Notes: generated from the letters alone by a model not told the origin. Positions 8,550 to 18,601 are shown, counted from the stretch's first letter. The stretch is 64,000 nt of DNA from Pseudoalteromonas luteoviolacea NCIMB 1944 (GCF_001625565.1 NZ_AUXS01000012.1:62001-126000), one strand, 5' to 3'. Translations and numbers: made by a program.

Positions 8550-10076
8550 GTGAGCGGTTTTCTTTTTTCAAATGAGCATCTAAAAGAGGAAACTTCACAA
8601 CCCGAGGAGCGTGCTTTTTGGGATGTGTTGGTCGTTGACGACGAAGAGGACATTCACCAAGTAACAAAGTTGGTTTTATCCGACTTTAAGTTTGAAGACA
8701 AATCTTTACGTTTTCATCATGCATACTCGGCCAAACAAGCAATGGAGATACTGGAAGACCAAGCGAGTATATCAGTTGGGCTTATTGATGTTGTTATGGA
8801 AAGCAACCATGCGGGCCTAGACTTAATCAAGTTTATTCGCAATGATATGGCAAACCACGATATCCGCTTGATTCTCAGAACCGGTCAACCAGGTGAAGCC
8901 CCTGAAGAATCTGTTATTCGTGACTACGATATCAATGACTACAAAAATAAAACAGAATTGACTGCTGTAAAGCTAAAAACCCTTCTGTACTCTGCACTAC
9001 GTTCACACCGTGATATACAGACAATTGAACTCCACAAAAAAGGGCTGGAAAGGATCATTGCAGCTTCATCCAGCTTTTTGGAATGTGATAATGTGCAAGA
9101 TTTTGCATCAACAATACTTGAACATGTTGCGCAGGTATTGGGGCTTTCTGACTCTGAGATTTATTGTGCCGCGGCGACAAATAAACAAACCGATGCTGGC
9201 TCTCAGTTTAAGCTTTTAGCTGCTTCTGGAGAAGGTGTGGAGCCCAGTTCTGACAAAATACCAAATAACGTCAAAAACCTATTTATTGAAACCCATAACA
9301 GGAAAACTTCTTGCAAGTCTTGCAATGAGTATGTCGGCTACTTTACTTCTAAAGGTGGCTTAGAGACTATGCTATACGTCAGTAAAGAGAGTTCGTTGCG
9401 AAGTACAGATTGCCAGTTGTTAGAGTTTTTCGCCAATAACATCGCACTGGCTCACGACAACATAAAGTTACGAGAAACAGTCAAAGAATCGCAAAGAGAG
9501 CTATCATATATCCTAGGTGAAGCCGTCGAAAAACGCTCTAAGGAAACAGGCTCTCACGTAAAGCGTGTCGCTATGTACAGTAAGTTACTTGCGGAGTTAT
9601 CTGGCATTAACAGCTATCGCTCTGAGATAATAAAGATGGCATCTCCGCTACATGATATAGGTAAAATCGGGATCCCCGATGTCATATTAAACAAACCTGG
9701 TAAGCTGACCAATGATGAATGGGAAATAATGAAAACTCATGCGCAGTTGGGTTTTGACATATTGAAAAAATCAACGAATGAAATATTGCAATGTGGCGCA
9801 ACAATTGCTCACCAGCATCACGAAAAGTGGGATGGTACAGGGTACCCTCGTGGTCTAAGTGGAGAAGATATTGATATTGTTGGAAGAATTACTGCAATTG
9901 CCGATGTTTTCGATGCTTTGGGTAGTAAACGCTGTTATAAAGAGGCTTGGTCGCTCGAAAAAGTGCTTGAAGAGATAAAATCGCAGAAATCTAAGCAATT
10001 TGATCCCAAATTAGTTGATTTGTTTATAAATAATCTGGAACAATTCATTTTAATCAGGGATACCTATCCCGACTAA
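8550..10076 (+). CDS. Response regulator with DUF3369 and HD-GYP domains
   Basis: The 508-residue protein has an N-terminal receiver domain (about residues 25-155: DDEED acidic pocket, phospho-acceptor Asp in LIDVVM, Thr in LRTGQP, Lys in YKNKT), a middle DUF3369 region (about 165-310) and a C-terminal HD-GYP domain (about 325-500) with HDIGK, HHEKWDGTGYP and ADVFDAL. HD-GYP enzymes hydrolyse cyclic di-GMP, and the catalytic His-Asp and GYP residues are all present, so it is probably active. The start is GTG at 8550. No partner histidine kinase is adjacent, so the signal is unknown. Confidence 0.92.
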   Translation: MSGFLFSNEHLKEETSQPEERAFWDVLVVDDEEDIHQVTKLVLSDFKFEDKSLRFHHAYSAKQAMEILEDQASISVGLIDVVMESNHAGLDLIKFIRNDMANHDIRLILRTGQPGEAPEESVIRDYDINDYKNKTELTAVKLKTLLYSALRSHRDIQTIELHKKGLERIIAASSSFLECDNVQDFASTILEHVAQVLGLSDSEIYCAAATNKQTDAGSQFKLLAASGEGVEPSSDKIPNNVKNLFIETHNRKTSCKSCNEYVGYFTSKGGLETMLYVSKESSLRSTDCQLLEFFANNIALAHDNIKLRETVKESQRELSYILGEAVEKRSKETGSHVKRVAMYSKLLAELSGINSYRSEIIKMASPLHDIGKIGIPDVILNKPGKLTNDEWEIMKTHAQLGFDILKKSTNEILQCGATIAHQHHEKWDGTGYPRGLSGEDIDIVGRITAIADVFDALGSKRCYKEAWSLEKVLEEIKSQKSKQFDPKLVDLFINNLEQFILIRDTYPD

Positions 10077-10186
10077 AACTTTGTAAGCGAAATGTAAAAA
10101 ATTCACTTGGATGTTTCCTTAATCTGTATTAGTATTAGGAAATCAACGTCATGATTGCATTTTTGTTGAAATAAAAGGAATTTCAA

Positions 10187-11095
10187 ATGAGATTTGAACA
10201 ACTTGAGCAATTTGTTGCTCTAGGCAACCTACGTCACTTTAGACAGGCTGCCGAACAAACCCAGATTAGTACATCAGCTTTGACAAGAAGCATACAAACT
10301 CTGGAAGATGAAATTGGGTGTGAGCTTGTCAAACGCTCTACACGTTCAGTAAAACTAACAGAACAAGGTGAACTGTTTCTAAATTACTGCAAAGCGACAC
10401 TTAGCGAGCTAGATGTAACGAAAAACACTATCAAGCAAAGTTTATTCGGTAGAGATCAACAAAAGCTAGTTGTTGGTTACACCGCAAAAGCCAGTGAAAT
10501 TGTACCAATGTCATGTGGTAGATTCTTAGCAGATTCTCCAAATGTGAAAATTGAGATGCAACTACTTGATGAGCATGAACTTACGAGAAAGCTTCAGCTT
10601 GGTGAAGTAGATATCAGTGTTTACTTATCATCAGCAACGAGCTTAATCAGTGATATTCACTTACCTGATCAGCTTATTCTTTTTGTATCTAAACAACATC
10701 CTCTTGCAAAACAAGAGTGTATTCGTAGAGGTGAATTATCACAGTATCCTATGTATAGCTGCTTCTCTCAATCTAAGCAGGTCCAAAGCATGCTAAACGA
10801 AGCTGTTGAAGGTTTAAACAAGTCAACTAGTGTGAAAATTGGCAACATAACACAAGTGATCGATGGTTTAAAAAACAGCCAAAGCTTCGCTATTGCAAGT
10901 ATTGAACATTCTAAAACGATTGCACAAGATCCTGAGTTAGCGCTTCTTAAGACTAATAAAGACAATAGTCACGAGCAGTTAGTTATCAATACTAACCACC
11001 AGCTAAGCGGCAACAGTCATGTAAATAGCCTATTACAGTTGATTGAAAAGACAGCCTCTCAACTGCAAGTAAATGGTGCGCCAGTGCATTCTTAA
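10187..11095 (+). CDS. LysR-family transcriptional regulator
   Basis: The 302-residue protein has the N-terminal winged helix of LysR regulators (about residues 1-60: FEQLEQFVALGNLRHFRQAA, then TSALTRSIQTLEDEIGCELV), a linker helix, and a substrate-binding-like effector domain from about residue 90. AAAAGGAA stands before the ATG. LysR regulators commonly act on a divergent neighbour, but the upstream gene here is co-directional, so the target is not evident. Confidence 0.9.
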   Translation: MRFEQLEQFVALGNLRHFRQAAEQTQISTSALTRSIQTLEDEIGCELVKRSTRSVKLTEQGELFLNYCKATLSELDVTKNTIKQSLFGRDQQKLVVGYTAKASEIVPMSCGRFLADSPNVKIEMQLLDEHELTRKLQLGEVDISVYLSSATSLISDIHLPDQLILFVSKQHPLAKQECIRRGELSQYPMYSCFSQSKQVQSMLNEAVEGLNKSTSVKIGNITQVIDGLKNSQSFAIASIEHSKTIAQDPELALLKTNKDNSHEQLVINTNHQLSGNSHVNSLLQLIEKTASQLQVNGAPVHS

Positions 11096-11121
11096 TCCTT
11101 CTCTATACTCGACGCGCTAAT

Positions 11122-11145
11122 GCCCACACTTTTTACAGTGTGGGC
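11122..11145. terminator. Hairpin between LysR gene and ubiA
   Basis: GCCCACACT-TTTTAC-AGTGTGGGC is a perfect 9-bp stem in the gap between two converging genes. Neither side has a clear T tract, so it may be a Rho-independent terminator of modest strength or only a 3'-end stabiliser. Confidence 0.55.
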
Positions 11146-11152
11146 CAAAACC

Positions 11153-12016
11153 CTAACCAAGAAATACACCACAAAACAGCATTAAACCAATATAGTTATT
11201 ATTTAGAAATGCTTTAAAACACGCTTCTCTACCTCGGTCAGCTATCTCTCTTTGCAAATAAACCAGCCCAAACGTCGCTATTGTAAACGCCACCCAGTAC
11301 CATATATCCAGCGAAAAATATAAGCCAGCTACCAACATACATGACATAAAGCTAATATTGAGAAGCGCAATAATATGTCTATCCCATTGTCCAAACAAAA
11401 TAGCTGTTGATTTAATGCCTATTTTTAAATCATCATCTCTATCAACCATGGCGTACATGGTGTCATAAGCAACCGTCCATAAAACATTCGCAATAAATAG
11501 CAGCCATGCAATCAAAGGAACTTCTCCTGTGGCAGCCATAAACGACATCGGGATCCCCCAACCAAACGCAGCCCCCAGAACAACTTGTGGGAGGTGAGTG
11601 TATCGCTTCATAAAGGGATATAACGAGGCGAGTATCACACCGCCAAAAGAAAGCACTATGGTTTGCCAATTTAAGGTAAGTACCAATAAGAATGATGCAA
11701 TTATCAGCACAAAGAAAAGCGTTAGGGCTTCTTTCTCAGACACAGCCCCACGTGCTAAAGGCCGCATTGCAGTCCTTTTTACCGCTCCATCTACTTTTCG
11801 ATCTGCGTAATCGTTTATAACGCAGCCTGCACTGCGCATTAAAAAAGTGCCTAAGGTAAATACAAAAATATGCAATAAACTTGGCTTGCCGTCTGATGCT
11901 AACCACAAACTCCACATCGTAGGCCATAACAATAAGAACGTACCAATGGGCTTATCAAGTCGCATTAATTGCTTGTATTCAGGGTAGTTTTCAAACCGCA
12001 ATGTCGCACTTTTCAT
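11153..12016 (-). CDS. ubiA: 4-hydroxybenzoate octaprenyltransferase
   Basis: UbiA prenylates 4-hydroxybenzoate, the first membrane step of ubiquinone synthesis. The 287-residue protein has many membrane helices and the two Asp-rich motifs that bind Mg-prenyl diphosphate: NDYADRKVD (about residues 67-75) and YAMVDRDDD (about 187-195). The ATG directly abuts the ubiC stop codon, so the pair is one operon and UbiC supplies UbiA's substrate. Confidence 0.96.
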   Translation of the reverse strand: MKSATLRFENYPEYKQLMRLDKPIGTFLLLWPTMWSLWLASDGKPSLLHIFVFTLGTFLMRSAGCVINDYADRKVDGAVKRTAMRPLARGAVSEKEALTLFFVLIIASFLLVLTLNWQTIVLSFGGVILASLYPFMKRYTHLPQVVLGAAFGWGIPMSFMAATGEVPLIAWLLFIANVLWTVAYDTMYAMVDRDDDLKIGIKSTAILFGQWDRHIIALLNISFMSCMLVAGLYFSLDIWYWVAFTIATFGLVYLQREIADRGREACFKAFLNNNYIGLMLFCGVFLG

Positions 12017-12550
12017 TTACTCGATCTCGCTGTTAAACATCTCACATACCAGAACTTTAGCAGAGTGATTGGTAAATACACTTCGTCTGGCAAATACTGG
12101 AATGTCTGTTACACCAAAAAGCTGCCACAACTTCAATTGCGCATCAGCGTCTTCAACACAGCCGATTTCCAAATCACCTCTTTGCCATGAAGATTGTTGA
12201 AACAACTTGTCACCTAATGGGCTCTCACCAAGGTTTTTCAACCCGTATTGGTTCGCTTCAAGCGAAATCCAACTCTGAGCATAAACATGAGGTTTATCAT
12301 CGCAATATAGCAATACTTCTCTACATATGGCGGTTTCCATTACATCGCCAAGCAGTCGACAAATATAAGCGGGAGGCGCTAGGTGTTGCTCATTAATCAC
12401 TTTCACTCTAAAGCTGCTGCTTTGACTCTTGAGTAAAGCGGTCAAAGAGCCTTGTTCCAATAGCCGATCATGTATATTTTCCGGCGCTTTGTCGGCAACT
12501 TGCTCAAAGCTGCCCCAACTAAAATCTAAAGAAATAGGATATTTTAACAA
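12017..12550 (-). CDS. ubiC: Chorismate lyase
   Basis: UbiC converts chorismate to 4-hydroxybenzoate plus pyruvate, feeding UbiA encoded next. The 177-residue length fits the family. Recognisable segments are SLTALLKSQSSSFRVKV (about residues 34-50), an ICREVLLYCDDKPHVYAQSW strand region containing the active-site Arg, and VFARRSVF near residue 152-159 with product-binding Arg. The overall identity to enterobacterial UbiC appears moderate, but the context with ubiA makes the call firm. Confidence 0.93.
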   Translation of the reverse strand: MLKYPISLDFSWGSFEQVADKAPENIHDRLLEQGSLTALLKSQSSSFRVKVINEQHLAPPAYICRLLGDVMETAICREVLLYCDDKPHVYAQSWISLEANQYGLKNLGESPLGDKLFQQSSWQRGDLEIGCVEDADAQLKLWQLFGVTDIPVFARRSVFTNHSAKVLVCEMFNSEIE

Positions 12551-12704
12551 TTCAATAATTCAATTAAGACTAAACGCAGACATAATAGCAAAGCTTGGCA
12601 ATGCAAAAAAGTTCACTATTATCTAAATGCTCGCTGTTCATGCTCTACAATTAAGTATAAACTAACGATATTGTTGATATTTAGTTACATATTTTCAGGC
12701 GATT

Positions 12705-13100
12705 ATGGTTCGTACTCTTATACTATTAGTGGCACTTACAATCAGCACAGCAAGCTTTAAACTCAAAGCCGAGTCTAATGTTGGCTATTATGGTTTCGAA
12801 CCGGATATCATTACGAACTATATTGGTCAATCCAACAAAAAATTGGGTTATGTTCGAGTAACCATAGATCTTATGCTAGATGATATCGCTAATATTGCGG
12901 TAGTCGAACACCATACTCCATTATTGAGGGATGCCATTGTGCAGATACTCAGTAAAGAGCCAGAAGAAACAATTAAATCTTTAACTGGCAGAGAGGAAAT
13001 CAGACAACGCTGTGCAGCAAAGCTGAAATCCTTATTAAAAGATGAAACTGGCCAGGAGATTGTGCGAGAGGTTTTATTTACTAAGTACCTTTATCACTAA
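12705..13100 (+). CDS. Secreted FliL-like protein
   Basis: This 131-residue protein has an N-terminal hydrophobic signal (about residues 3-18) and then a FliL-type domain: GYVRVTIDLMLDD, a PLLRDAIVQILS helix, EIRQRCAAKLKSLL, and the closing strand REVLFTKYLYH. Flagellar FliL proteins instead have a cytoplasmic tail plus a membrane anchor and lie in flagellar operons; no flagellar gene is near. It may be an exported paralogue with a different job. It converges with glpG and overlaps its 3' end by 20 bases. Confidence 0.75.
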   Translation: MVRTLILLVALTISTASFKLKAESNVGYYGFEPDIITNYIGQSNKKLGYVRVTIDLMLDDIANIAVVEHHTPLLRDAIVQILSKEPEETIKSLTGREEIRQRCAAKLKSLLKDETGQEIVREVLFTKYLYH

Positions 13101-13902
13101 GACGTTGGGCTAAAACAGCAAGGCTCATCCCCGACAATAGACCAAATAGGTGGGCCCAGTTTGCCATACTGATAAACAACACGTCTGCAAACCCTAAAAC
13201 CATCCACAACAACATGAAGCCAATAATTGAATTTGACAATATAGGTTGTTGATCTTTGTTCAATTGGGACAATATCCAACAGAACCCCATTTGCGCATAA
13301 ACCACTCCGCTCAAGCCACCAAAGTTTTCGTCAACCAATAAAAACTGCGCCCAATTACTTAATAATGCACTGACCGTAAAAACAGTAATTAACATAATAA
13401 AGCCAGTTCTTTGCACAATTTGATTGCCCAAATATAGCCACCAGCTAAGGTTAAACAGCAAGTGTATAACACCAAAATGCATAAATGTTGGCGTTATCCA
13501 GCTCAAAGGATGGTTAACATCGAACTTGAGCGCATTAAATACATCTGCGGGGGTAAAATAATAGTAACCGCCATAAACAAGCAATGAGGCTATGGCAATG
13601 CTCTGAATAAACCAATTTAAGTGGAAAAAACGTTGCAACAAATTAAGCTTGGCACTGTGATACTGTAAGCCACTATCTGTCGCACCAACTTGCCAAGACG
13701 CCTTACTATACTTCTCATGGTACGGATTTGTCAGAAACTCCTGCCAAACAGCATCCGCTCTTTGCCAATCTTGGTCATTGACCCATACCGACACGTTTCG
13801 TCCATCTTCACTATGAAGCTGACTGTCTATCCCTAGTGTTTTCAGATAATCAACGGCTCCTTGAACCGCTCTAGGGTCTGAAAAGGAGCCTAGCTGTTTC
13901 AT
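13081..13902 (-). CDS. glpG: Rhomboid intramembrane serine protease GlpG
   Basis: The 273-residue protein has a cytosolic N-terminal domain (about residues 1-75) and a six-helix rhomboid core. The catalytic serine is in GGLSGVVYAQMGF (about residue 196) and the catalytic histidine in MANWAHLFGLLSG (about residue 252); the membrane-embedded HFGVIHLLFNLSW motif supplies the conserved His/Asn of the oxyanion site. Rhomboids cleave membrane proteins inside the bilayer. Its ATG overlaps the glpE stop (ATGA), as in E. coli, but no glpD or glpR accompanies the pair. Confidence 0.95.
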   Translation of the reverse strand: MKQLGSFSDPRAVQGAVDYLKTLGIDSQLHSEDGRNVSVWVNDQDWQRADAVWQEFLTNPYHEKYSKASWQVGATDSGLQYHSAKLNLLQRFFHLNWFIQSIAIASLLVYGGYYYFTPADVFNALKFDVNHPLSWITPTFMHFGVIHLLFNLSWWLYLGNQIVQRTGFIMLITVFTVSALLSNWAQFLLVDENFGGLSGVVYAQMGFCWILSQLNKDQQPILSNSIIGFMLLWMVLGFADVLFISMANWAHLFGLLSGMSLAVLAQRLSDKGT

Positions 13903-14216
13903 TTTTCGATGTGGTTAGGAAGCGCTTGCTCCCACTGGGTAAAGCCACCATCCATGCTGTACACCTCTTCAAAACCTTGCTCAACCAAGTAGTTTGCAGC
14001 ATTTTGAGAGCTGATACCGTGATAACAGACAATAACTATTGGTTGCTCAAATTCCTTTTCCTGCATGAAATGCGCTAAATTTTCATTAGACAAGTGCTCT
14101 GAACCAGGTATATGGCCCGCTGAAAATGAATTTGGGTCACGTATATCCGCAACAACTACCTCTTCTCGAGACATCAATTCTTGTGTTTGTTCAACACTAA
14201 TATGTTTAAAAGACAT
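13899..14216 (-). CDS. glpE: Thiosulfate sulfurtransferase GlpE
   Basis: A single-domain rhodanese of 105 residues. The active-site loop VCYHGISSQNAA carries the persulfide-forming Cys near residue 64, and ADIRDPNSFSAGHIPGS is the standard CH2A-type motif. GlpE moves sulfur from thiosulfate to cyanide or other acceptors such as thioredoxin in vitro. The ATG at 14216 has GAGAG just upstream and gives the typical MSFKHISVEQ start; an upstream in-frame ATG adds 18 basic residues foreign to the family. Confidence 0.94.
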   Translation of the reverse strand: MSFKHISVEQTQELMSREEVVVADIRDPNSFSAGHIPGSEHLSNENLAHFMQEKEFEQPIVIVCYHGISSQNAANYLVEQGFEEVYSMDGGFTQWEQALPNHIEK

Positions 14217-14306
14217 TTCTCTCTCATTAAAAAAACGGCCTCTCAAGCATCGATACCTAGCAATGGGCACACACTCAAAAAGCCGCTGATATACTTCAGA
14301 CGTAAA

Positions 14307-15335
14307 TTACTTAGTCCAGTCTAGGATAACCTTGCCTGACTGACCTGAAATCATTGTATCAAAGCCTTGTTGGAAATCATCCACATTAAATTCATGGGTA
14401 ATGATTGGCTCTAAGTTCAATCCAGATTGAATAAGGCTTGCCATTTTATACCAAGTCTCAAACATCTCTCGTCCATAGATCCCTTTAATAACGAGACCTT
14501 TAAAGATCACTTGGTTCCAATCAACAGCCATATCGCTCGGAGGAATACCTAGCATCGCAATTTTACCACCGTGGTTCATGTTGTTCAGCATGCTGTTAAA
14601 TGCAACTGGAACACCAGACATCTCTAAACCAACATCAAAACCTTCTGTCATACCAAGTTCTTGCATAACATCTTCAAGGCTTTCTTTTGCCACATTGACC
14701 GCTTTTGTAGCGCCCATCTTACGTGCTAGCTCTAAGCGGTATTCATTGACGTCAGTGATCACAACATGACGAGCACCAACATGTTTAGCTACTGCCGCCG
14801 CCATGATACCGATTGGACCAGCACCTGTTATCAGAACGTCTTCGCCGACTAAGTCAAATGACAAAGCCGTATGAACTGCATTGCCAAATGGGTCGAAAAT
14901 CGATGCCAATTCGTCAGAAATATTGTCCGGGATCTTAAATGCATTATAAGCTGGGATCACAAGGTACTCTGCAAAAGAGCCTTCTCTGTTAACACCGACA
15001 CCGATAGTATTGCGGCACAGGTGAACGCGACCACCACGGCAATTTCGACAATGCCCACATGTGATATGACCTTCGCCTGAGACGCGATCACCGACTTCAA
15101 AACCGCGAACTTCCTGTCCCATATCCACAATTTCCCCAACATATTCATGGCCTACCACCATAGGAGTTGGAATTGTGTTTTGTGACCACTCATCCCATTT
15201 ATAAATATGGACATCGGTACCACAAATCGCGGTTTTACGGATCTTGATCAATAAGTCATTGTGCCCCATTTCAGGTTTAGGCACATCTGTCATCCAGATC
15301 CCTTCCTCGGCTTTCAACTTGGATAATGCTTTCAT
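14307..15335 (-). CDS. tdh: L-threonine 3-dehydrogenase
   Basis: Tdh oxidises threonine to 2-amino-3-ketobutyrate with NAD, and Kbl then splits the product. The 342-residue protein shows the catalytic zinc site ([15 protein letters not shown]), the structural zinc motif with four cysteines ([15 protein letters not shown], about residues 93-107) and the nucleotide-binding [10 protein letters not shown] (about 173-182). The ATG at 15335 gives the E. coli-like start [12 protein letters not shown]; an ATG nine bases earlier is rejected because GAGTG is better spaced here. It is co-transcribed with kbl. Confidence 0.97.
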   Translation of the reverse strand: MKALSKLKAEEGIWMTDVPKPEMGHNDLLIKIRKTAICGTDVHIYKWDEWSQNTIPTPMVVGHEYVGEIVDMGQEVRGFEVGDRVSGEGHITCGHCRNCRGGRVHLCRNTIGVGVNREGSFAEYLVIPAYNAFKIPDNISDELASIFDPFGNAVHTALSFDLVGEDVLITGAGPIGIMAAAVAKHVGARHVVITDVNEYRLELARKMGATKAVNVAKESLEDVMQELGMTEGFDVGLEMSGVPVAFNSMLNNMNHGGKIAMLGIPPSDMAVDWNQVIFKGLVIKGIYGREMFETWYKMASLIQSGLNLEPIITHEFNVDDFQQGFDTMISGQSGKVILDWTK

Positions 15336-15377
15336 AATATTCACTCGTTAGAAAGTAGGTGCAAACGCACCTAGCAA

Positions 15378-16574
15378 TTAAATCACACCTAAATCTTTAC
15401 CAATGCGGATAAACGCAGCAATGGCCTTATCTAACTGCTCTTTAGTGTGCGCTGCTGAGATTTGCGTACGAATACGAGCTTGGCCTTTAGGTACTACAGG
15501 GAATGAGAAGCCAATCACATAGATGCCTTCTGCCAACAATCGATCTGACATTTCAGCAGCCATTTTTGCATCACCTAACATCACAGGAATTATAGCGTGA
15601 TCTTTACCTGCACACGTAAAACCTGCTGCTTCCATCTCAGTACGGAAATGCGCCGCATTTTCCCAAAGTTGGTCGCGTAGTGCTTTGCCATCTTTAAGCA
15701 TGTCTAATACTTTAATCGACGCTGTCACGATTGAAGGAGCCAAAGAGTTTGAGAATAGGTATGGACGAGAACGTTGGCGTAACCATTCTACGATCTCTTT
15801 TTTACCTGACGTATAACCACCAGAAGCACCACCAAGTGCTTTACCAAGCGTACCAGTAATAATATCTACTCGATCCATTACACCACAGTACTCTGGTGTA
15901 CCTGCACCATTTTCACCGACAAAACCGACAGCGTGAGAATCATCGACCATCACTAATGCATCATATTTGTCTGCCAGATCACACACCGCGGCTAAATTAC
16001 AGATCACACCGTCCATTGAGAAAACGCCGTCTGTAGCAATAAGCTTCGTCTTTGCGCCCGCTTCAGTGGCTGCGATCAGCTGCTTCTCTAAGTCAGCCAT
16101 ATCATTGTTTGCATAGCGGAAACGTTTTGCTTTACAAAGACGAACACCATCGATAATTGAGGCGTGATTCAATGAGTCAGAGATAATTGCATCTTCTGGC
16201 CCAAGAATAGTTTCAAATAGACCTGCATTCGCATCGAAACATGAAGAGTAAAGAATAGTATCTTCAGTTTTCAAAAACTCGCTAATTTTTTCTTCTAGCG
16301 TCTTATGAATATCCTGTGTACCGCAAATAAAGCGTACAGATGCAACACCAAAGCCATGGTCTGACAACCCTTGTTGTGCAGCAGCGATCAAATCTGGGTG
16401 ATTGGCTAAACCTAGGTAGTTATTTGCACAAAAGTTAATTACGCTTTCACCCGTTGAAACAGCAATTTCAGCTTGCTGTTGTGATGTGATAATACGTTCT
16501 TTTTTATATAAGCCTTCAGCTTTAACTTCTTCTATTTGTTGTTGAAGTTGGCTGTAGAATGCCGCTGATCTCAT
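15378..16574 (-). CDS. kbl: 2-amino-3-ketobutyrate coenzyme A ligase
   Basis: Kbl is a PLP enzyme splitting 2-amino-3-ketobutyrate with CoA to glycine and acetyl-CoA. At 398 residues it equals the E. coli enzyme's length. Visible are [13 protein letters not shown] near the N-terminus, [11 protein letters not shown] for cofactor binding and [13 protein letters not shown] with the Schiff-base lysine (about residue 244). GGAGA six bases before the ATG at 16574 decides the start over a longer open frame. Upstream lies a plausible sigma-70 promoter. Confidence 0.97.
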   Translation of the reverse strand: MRSAAFYSQLQQQIEEVKAEGLYKKERIITSQQQAEIAVSTGESVINFCANNYLGLANHPDLIAAAQQGLSDHGFGVASVRFICGTQDIHKTLEEKISEFLKTEDTILYSSCFDANAGLFETILGPEDAIISDSLNHASIIDGVRLCKAKRFRYANNDMADLEKQLIAATEAGAKTKLIATDGVFSMDGVICNLAAVCDLADKYDALVMVDDSHAVGFVGENGAGTPEYCGVMDRVDIITGTLGKALGGASGGYTSGKKEIVEWLRQRSRPYLFSNSLAPSIVTASIKVLDMLKDGKALRDQLWENAAHFRTEMEAAGFTCAGKDHAIIPVMLGDAKMAAEMSDRLLAEGIYVIGFSFPVVPKGQARIRTQISAAHTKEQLDKAIAAFIRIGKDLGVI

Positions 16575-16602
16575 GTAGAGTCTCCATTGGTTGCACGGAG
16601 TG

Positions 16603-16631
16603 TGTATACCTAACTTGATTACTGAGGTGAA
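16603..16631 (-). promoter_or_regulatory. Putative kbl-tdh promoter
   Basis: On the minus strand TTCACC (16626-16631) and TATACA (16603-16608) are spaced 17 bases, each matching four or five positions of the sigma-70 consensus, about 30 bases before the kbl ATG. Confidence 0.5.
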
Positions 16632-16883
16632 CACACGACTTTAAGGACTCGAAGAATGCGTTGTGATTCCACAATACAAACCACTTTCTTCGACTCGTTA
16701 GACGCTAAAACTCAGGGTAAATCAATAAAAAGAATACACACCAAATGAAAAGTCATACTCAAGCCAATTACCCACTTGTTGTATGAATGAGTTAAATTAC
16801 TTGAGTATATTTTAAAAGGTTCGCAAGCTAATTGCACGAATTGTGATTATCTTGTTTTACCTTCGCGTAAAGCTTACTGGGCG
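16632..16883. other. Intergenic stretch between kbl and gmhB
   Basis: Together with the kbl promoter this makes a 309-base gap without a gene. The only structure noticed is an inverted pair, ATACTCAAG (16755-16763) and CTTGAGTAT (16800-16808), separated by 36 bases. No reading frame or clear terminator is seen. Confidence 0.5.
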
Positions 16884-17432
16884 TTACACCAATTTCTCTG
16901 GCACTTCAGCCAAAGAACCACATACCAAATCAGCATGGGACTTGTCTTCATCGCTTAAAGTTTGCCCAGAACATACTAAGATTTTTGTTGTCACTCCAGC
17001 AGCTTCTGCTGCTTGCATATCTGACACTTTATCACCAACCATGATGCTCTGCTTTGGATCAATATTATGCTCTTCAATGGCTTGTAATATCATACCAGGC
17101 TTTGGCTTTCTGCAATCACAGTCCAATAAATACTGCGACAGCGCCTTTTTTGGATGATGTGGGCAAAAGTAAACTCCCGAAATATTGATATCATGTGATG
17201 AAAACTGTTGGCACATCCAATCACTTAACTTTTGAAATTGCATTTCATCATAGTAACCACGGCCGATACCAGATTGGTTTGTGACCACGACAATTTTAAA
17301 GCCATTGTCTGAAAAATATTTACACGCATCAAATACGCCGTCGATAAATTCAAACTCTTCGATGGCATGTACATAGGCATGATCGTGATTAATAACGCCA
17401 TCCCTATCTAGAAATACTGCTTTAGACTTCAT
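16884..17432 (-). CDS. gmhB: D-glycero-beta-D-manno-heptose 1,7-bisphosphate 7-phosphatase
   Basis: GmhB removes the 7-phosphate during ADP-heptose synthesis. It is a HAD phosphatase of 182 residues with FLDRDGVINHD (nucleophile and acid Asp, about residues 7-17), TNQSGIGRG, the zinc-binding CPHHP...CDCRKPKPGM cluster (about residues 90-117) that separates GmhB from other HAD enzymes, and GDKVSDMQAA. It overlaps the glycosyltransferase gene start region by four bases and acts between HldE's two steps. Confidence 0.95.
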   Translation of the reverse strand: MKSKAVFLDRDGVINHDHAYVHAIEEFEFIDGVFDACKYFSDNGFKIVVVTNQSGIGRGYYDEMQFQKLSDWMCQQFSSHDINISGVYFCPHHPKKALSQYLLDCDCRKPKPGMILQAIEEHNIDPKQSIMVGDKVSDMQAAEAAGVTTKILVCSGQTLSDEDKSHADLVCGSLAEVPEKLV

Positions 17433-18472
17433 AATTTCTCTTGCTCAACAACTTTATCAAACATCGCTTTAACTTCATCGACACCAATTTGCGTCATCAG
17501 TTCCGCACCCTTAATTCGAGTTCCCCAAGGCAATTCGTTAGCAGGTTTGCCCTTTTGAGCGAGGACATTTTTATGATAAACCTCAACGACATAATCTTGA
17601 AACAAATACGGCCCAGTGCGCTTAGGGTTCGAATGGGCATATAAACCAATCACAGGCGTACCAACCGTTACAGCCATGTGCGCAGGCCCAGTATCTGGCG
17701 CAAGTACAAGCTTCGCTTGTTTAAGCACGCACAGTAATGTTTTTAGCTGCGTTTGACCAACTAAATTCAGAATATTACATTTGGCGTGCTCTATAATTGA
17801 GCTACTCAAATTCCGTTCAAGCTCAGTTGGACCGCCGGTTAGTACAATATCAAAACCTAGCTCTGCGGCGTAATCTGCCAATGCGGCATAGCGCTCAGGC
17901 AACCAGTTACGCTCTTTTTTGCTTGCCGCTGGGGAAATAACCAAAATACGCTGCAAACCACTTAAAAGAGAGCGAGCTTGCATTTCATCGTCTTCTGTAT
18001 ATGGCATTTCCCAGCGAGGGCTTTCTAACTTGGCACCAATGGTTTGTGCAAACTGCTGGAAGCCTTCGAGAACATGAGGCTCAGTTTGTTTGGCTATTCG
18101 CTGATTGACAAACAGCGAATGTAGCTCTTTAGCACGCGCATTATCAAAGCCGATTTTTACTTTGGCAGGAATAAATAAGGCCGCCAAGTTGGCGCGAAAT
18201 GCAACTTGCATATGTAACAGCACGTCAAACTTAGTACCCTTAAATTGCGCTTTGAGGTCTTTAAATGCAGCTTTACCACGCTTTTTATCAAACACAACAA
18301 ACTCAACACCGGGTAAGTCAGCCAGTAACATAGCCTCTACTTTACCGATCACCCAAGTGATCTTGGCTTGTGGATGTGCACGTTGAATAGCTTGAACAGC
18401 CGCCACAGCATGACATACGTCACCAATGGCCGATAACCTTAGTATACAAATAGAAGCAATTGATTTAGACAC
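17429..18472 (-). CDS. Glycosyltransferase family 9 (LPS heptosyltransferase type)
   Basis: The 347-residue protein has the GT9 start ILRLSAIGDVCHAVAAVQAI (about residues 10-28) and the C-terminal ADP-heptose site region, APDTGPAHMAVTVGTPVIGLY (written in two parts: PDTGPAHMA and GTPVIGLY, about residues 255-276) plus SNPKRTGPY. Family members add heptose to the LPS inner core. Whether it is heptosyltransferase I, II or another core transferase cannot be decided by eye. It overlaps gmhB by four bases and sits beside ADP-heptose genes. Confidence 0.88.
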   Translation of the reverse strand: MSKSIASICILRLSAIGDVCHAVAAVQAIQRAHPQAKITWVIGKVEAMLLADLPGVEFVVFDKKRGKAAFKDLKAQFKGTKFDVLLHMQVAFRANLAALFIPAKVKIGFDNARAKELHSLFVNQRIAKQTEPHVLEGFQQFAQTIGAKLESPRWEMPYTEDDEMQARSLLSGLQRILVISPAASKKERNWLPERYAALADYAAELGFDIVLTGGPTELERNLSSSIIEHAKCNILNLVGQTQLKTLLCVLKQAKLVLAPDTGPAHMAVTVGTPVIGLYAHSNPKRTGPYLFQDYVVEVYHKNVLAQKGKPANELPWGTRIKGAELMTQIGVDEVKAMFDKVVEQEKL

Positions 18473-18601
18473 TCAGTCCCACCTTATCTGTTTATGAACG
18501 CACGATCTTAAATTAATCACTTCGATTTGCAACACTTGTGCATTTCACTCAAGAGAAAAAGCCGCTAAACTTGCCTCACTTTATTCCAGTGCAAACCAAT
18601 T

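Noticed and set aside
16843..17157. Plus-strand frame of 104 codons over gmhB
   Set aside because: Shadow of gmhB on the opposite strand; the product has no recognisable features.
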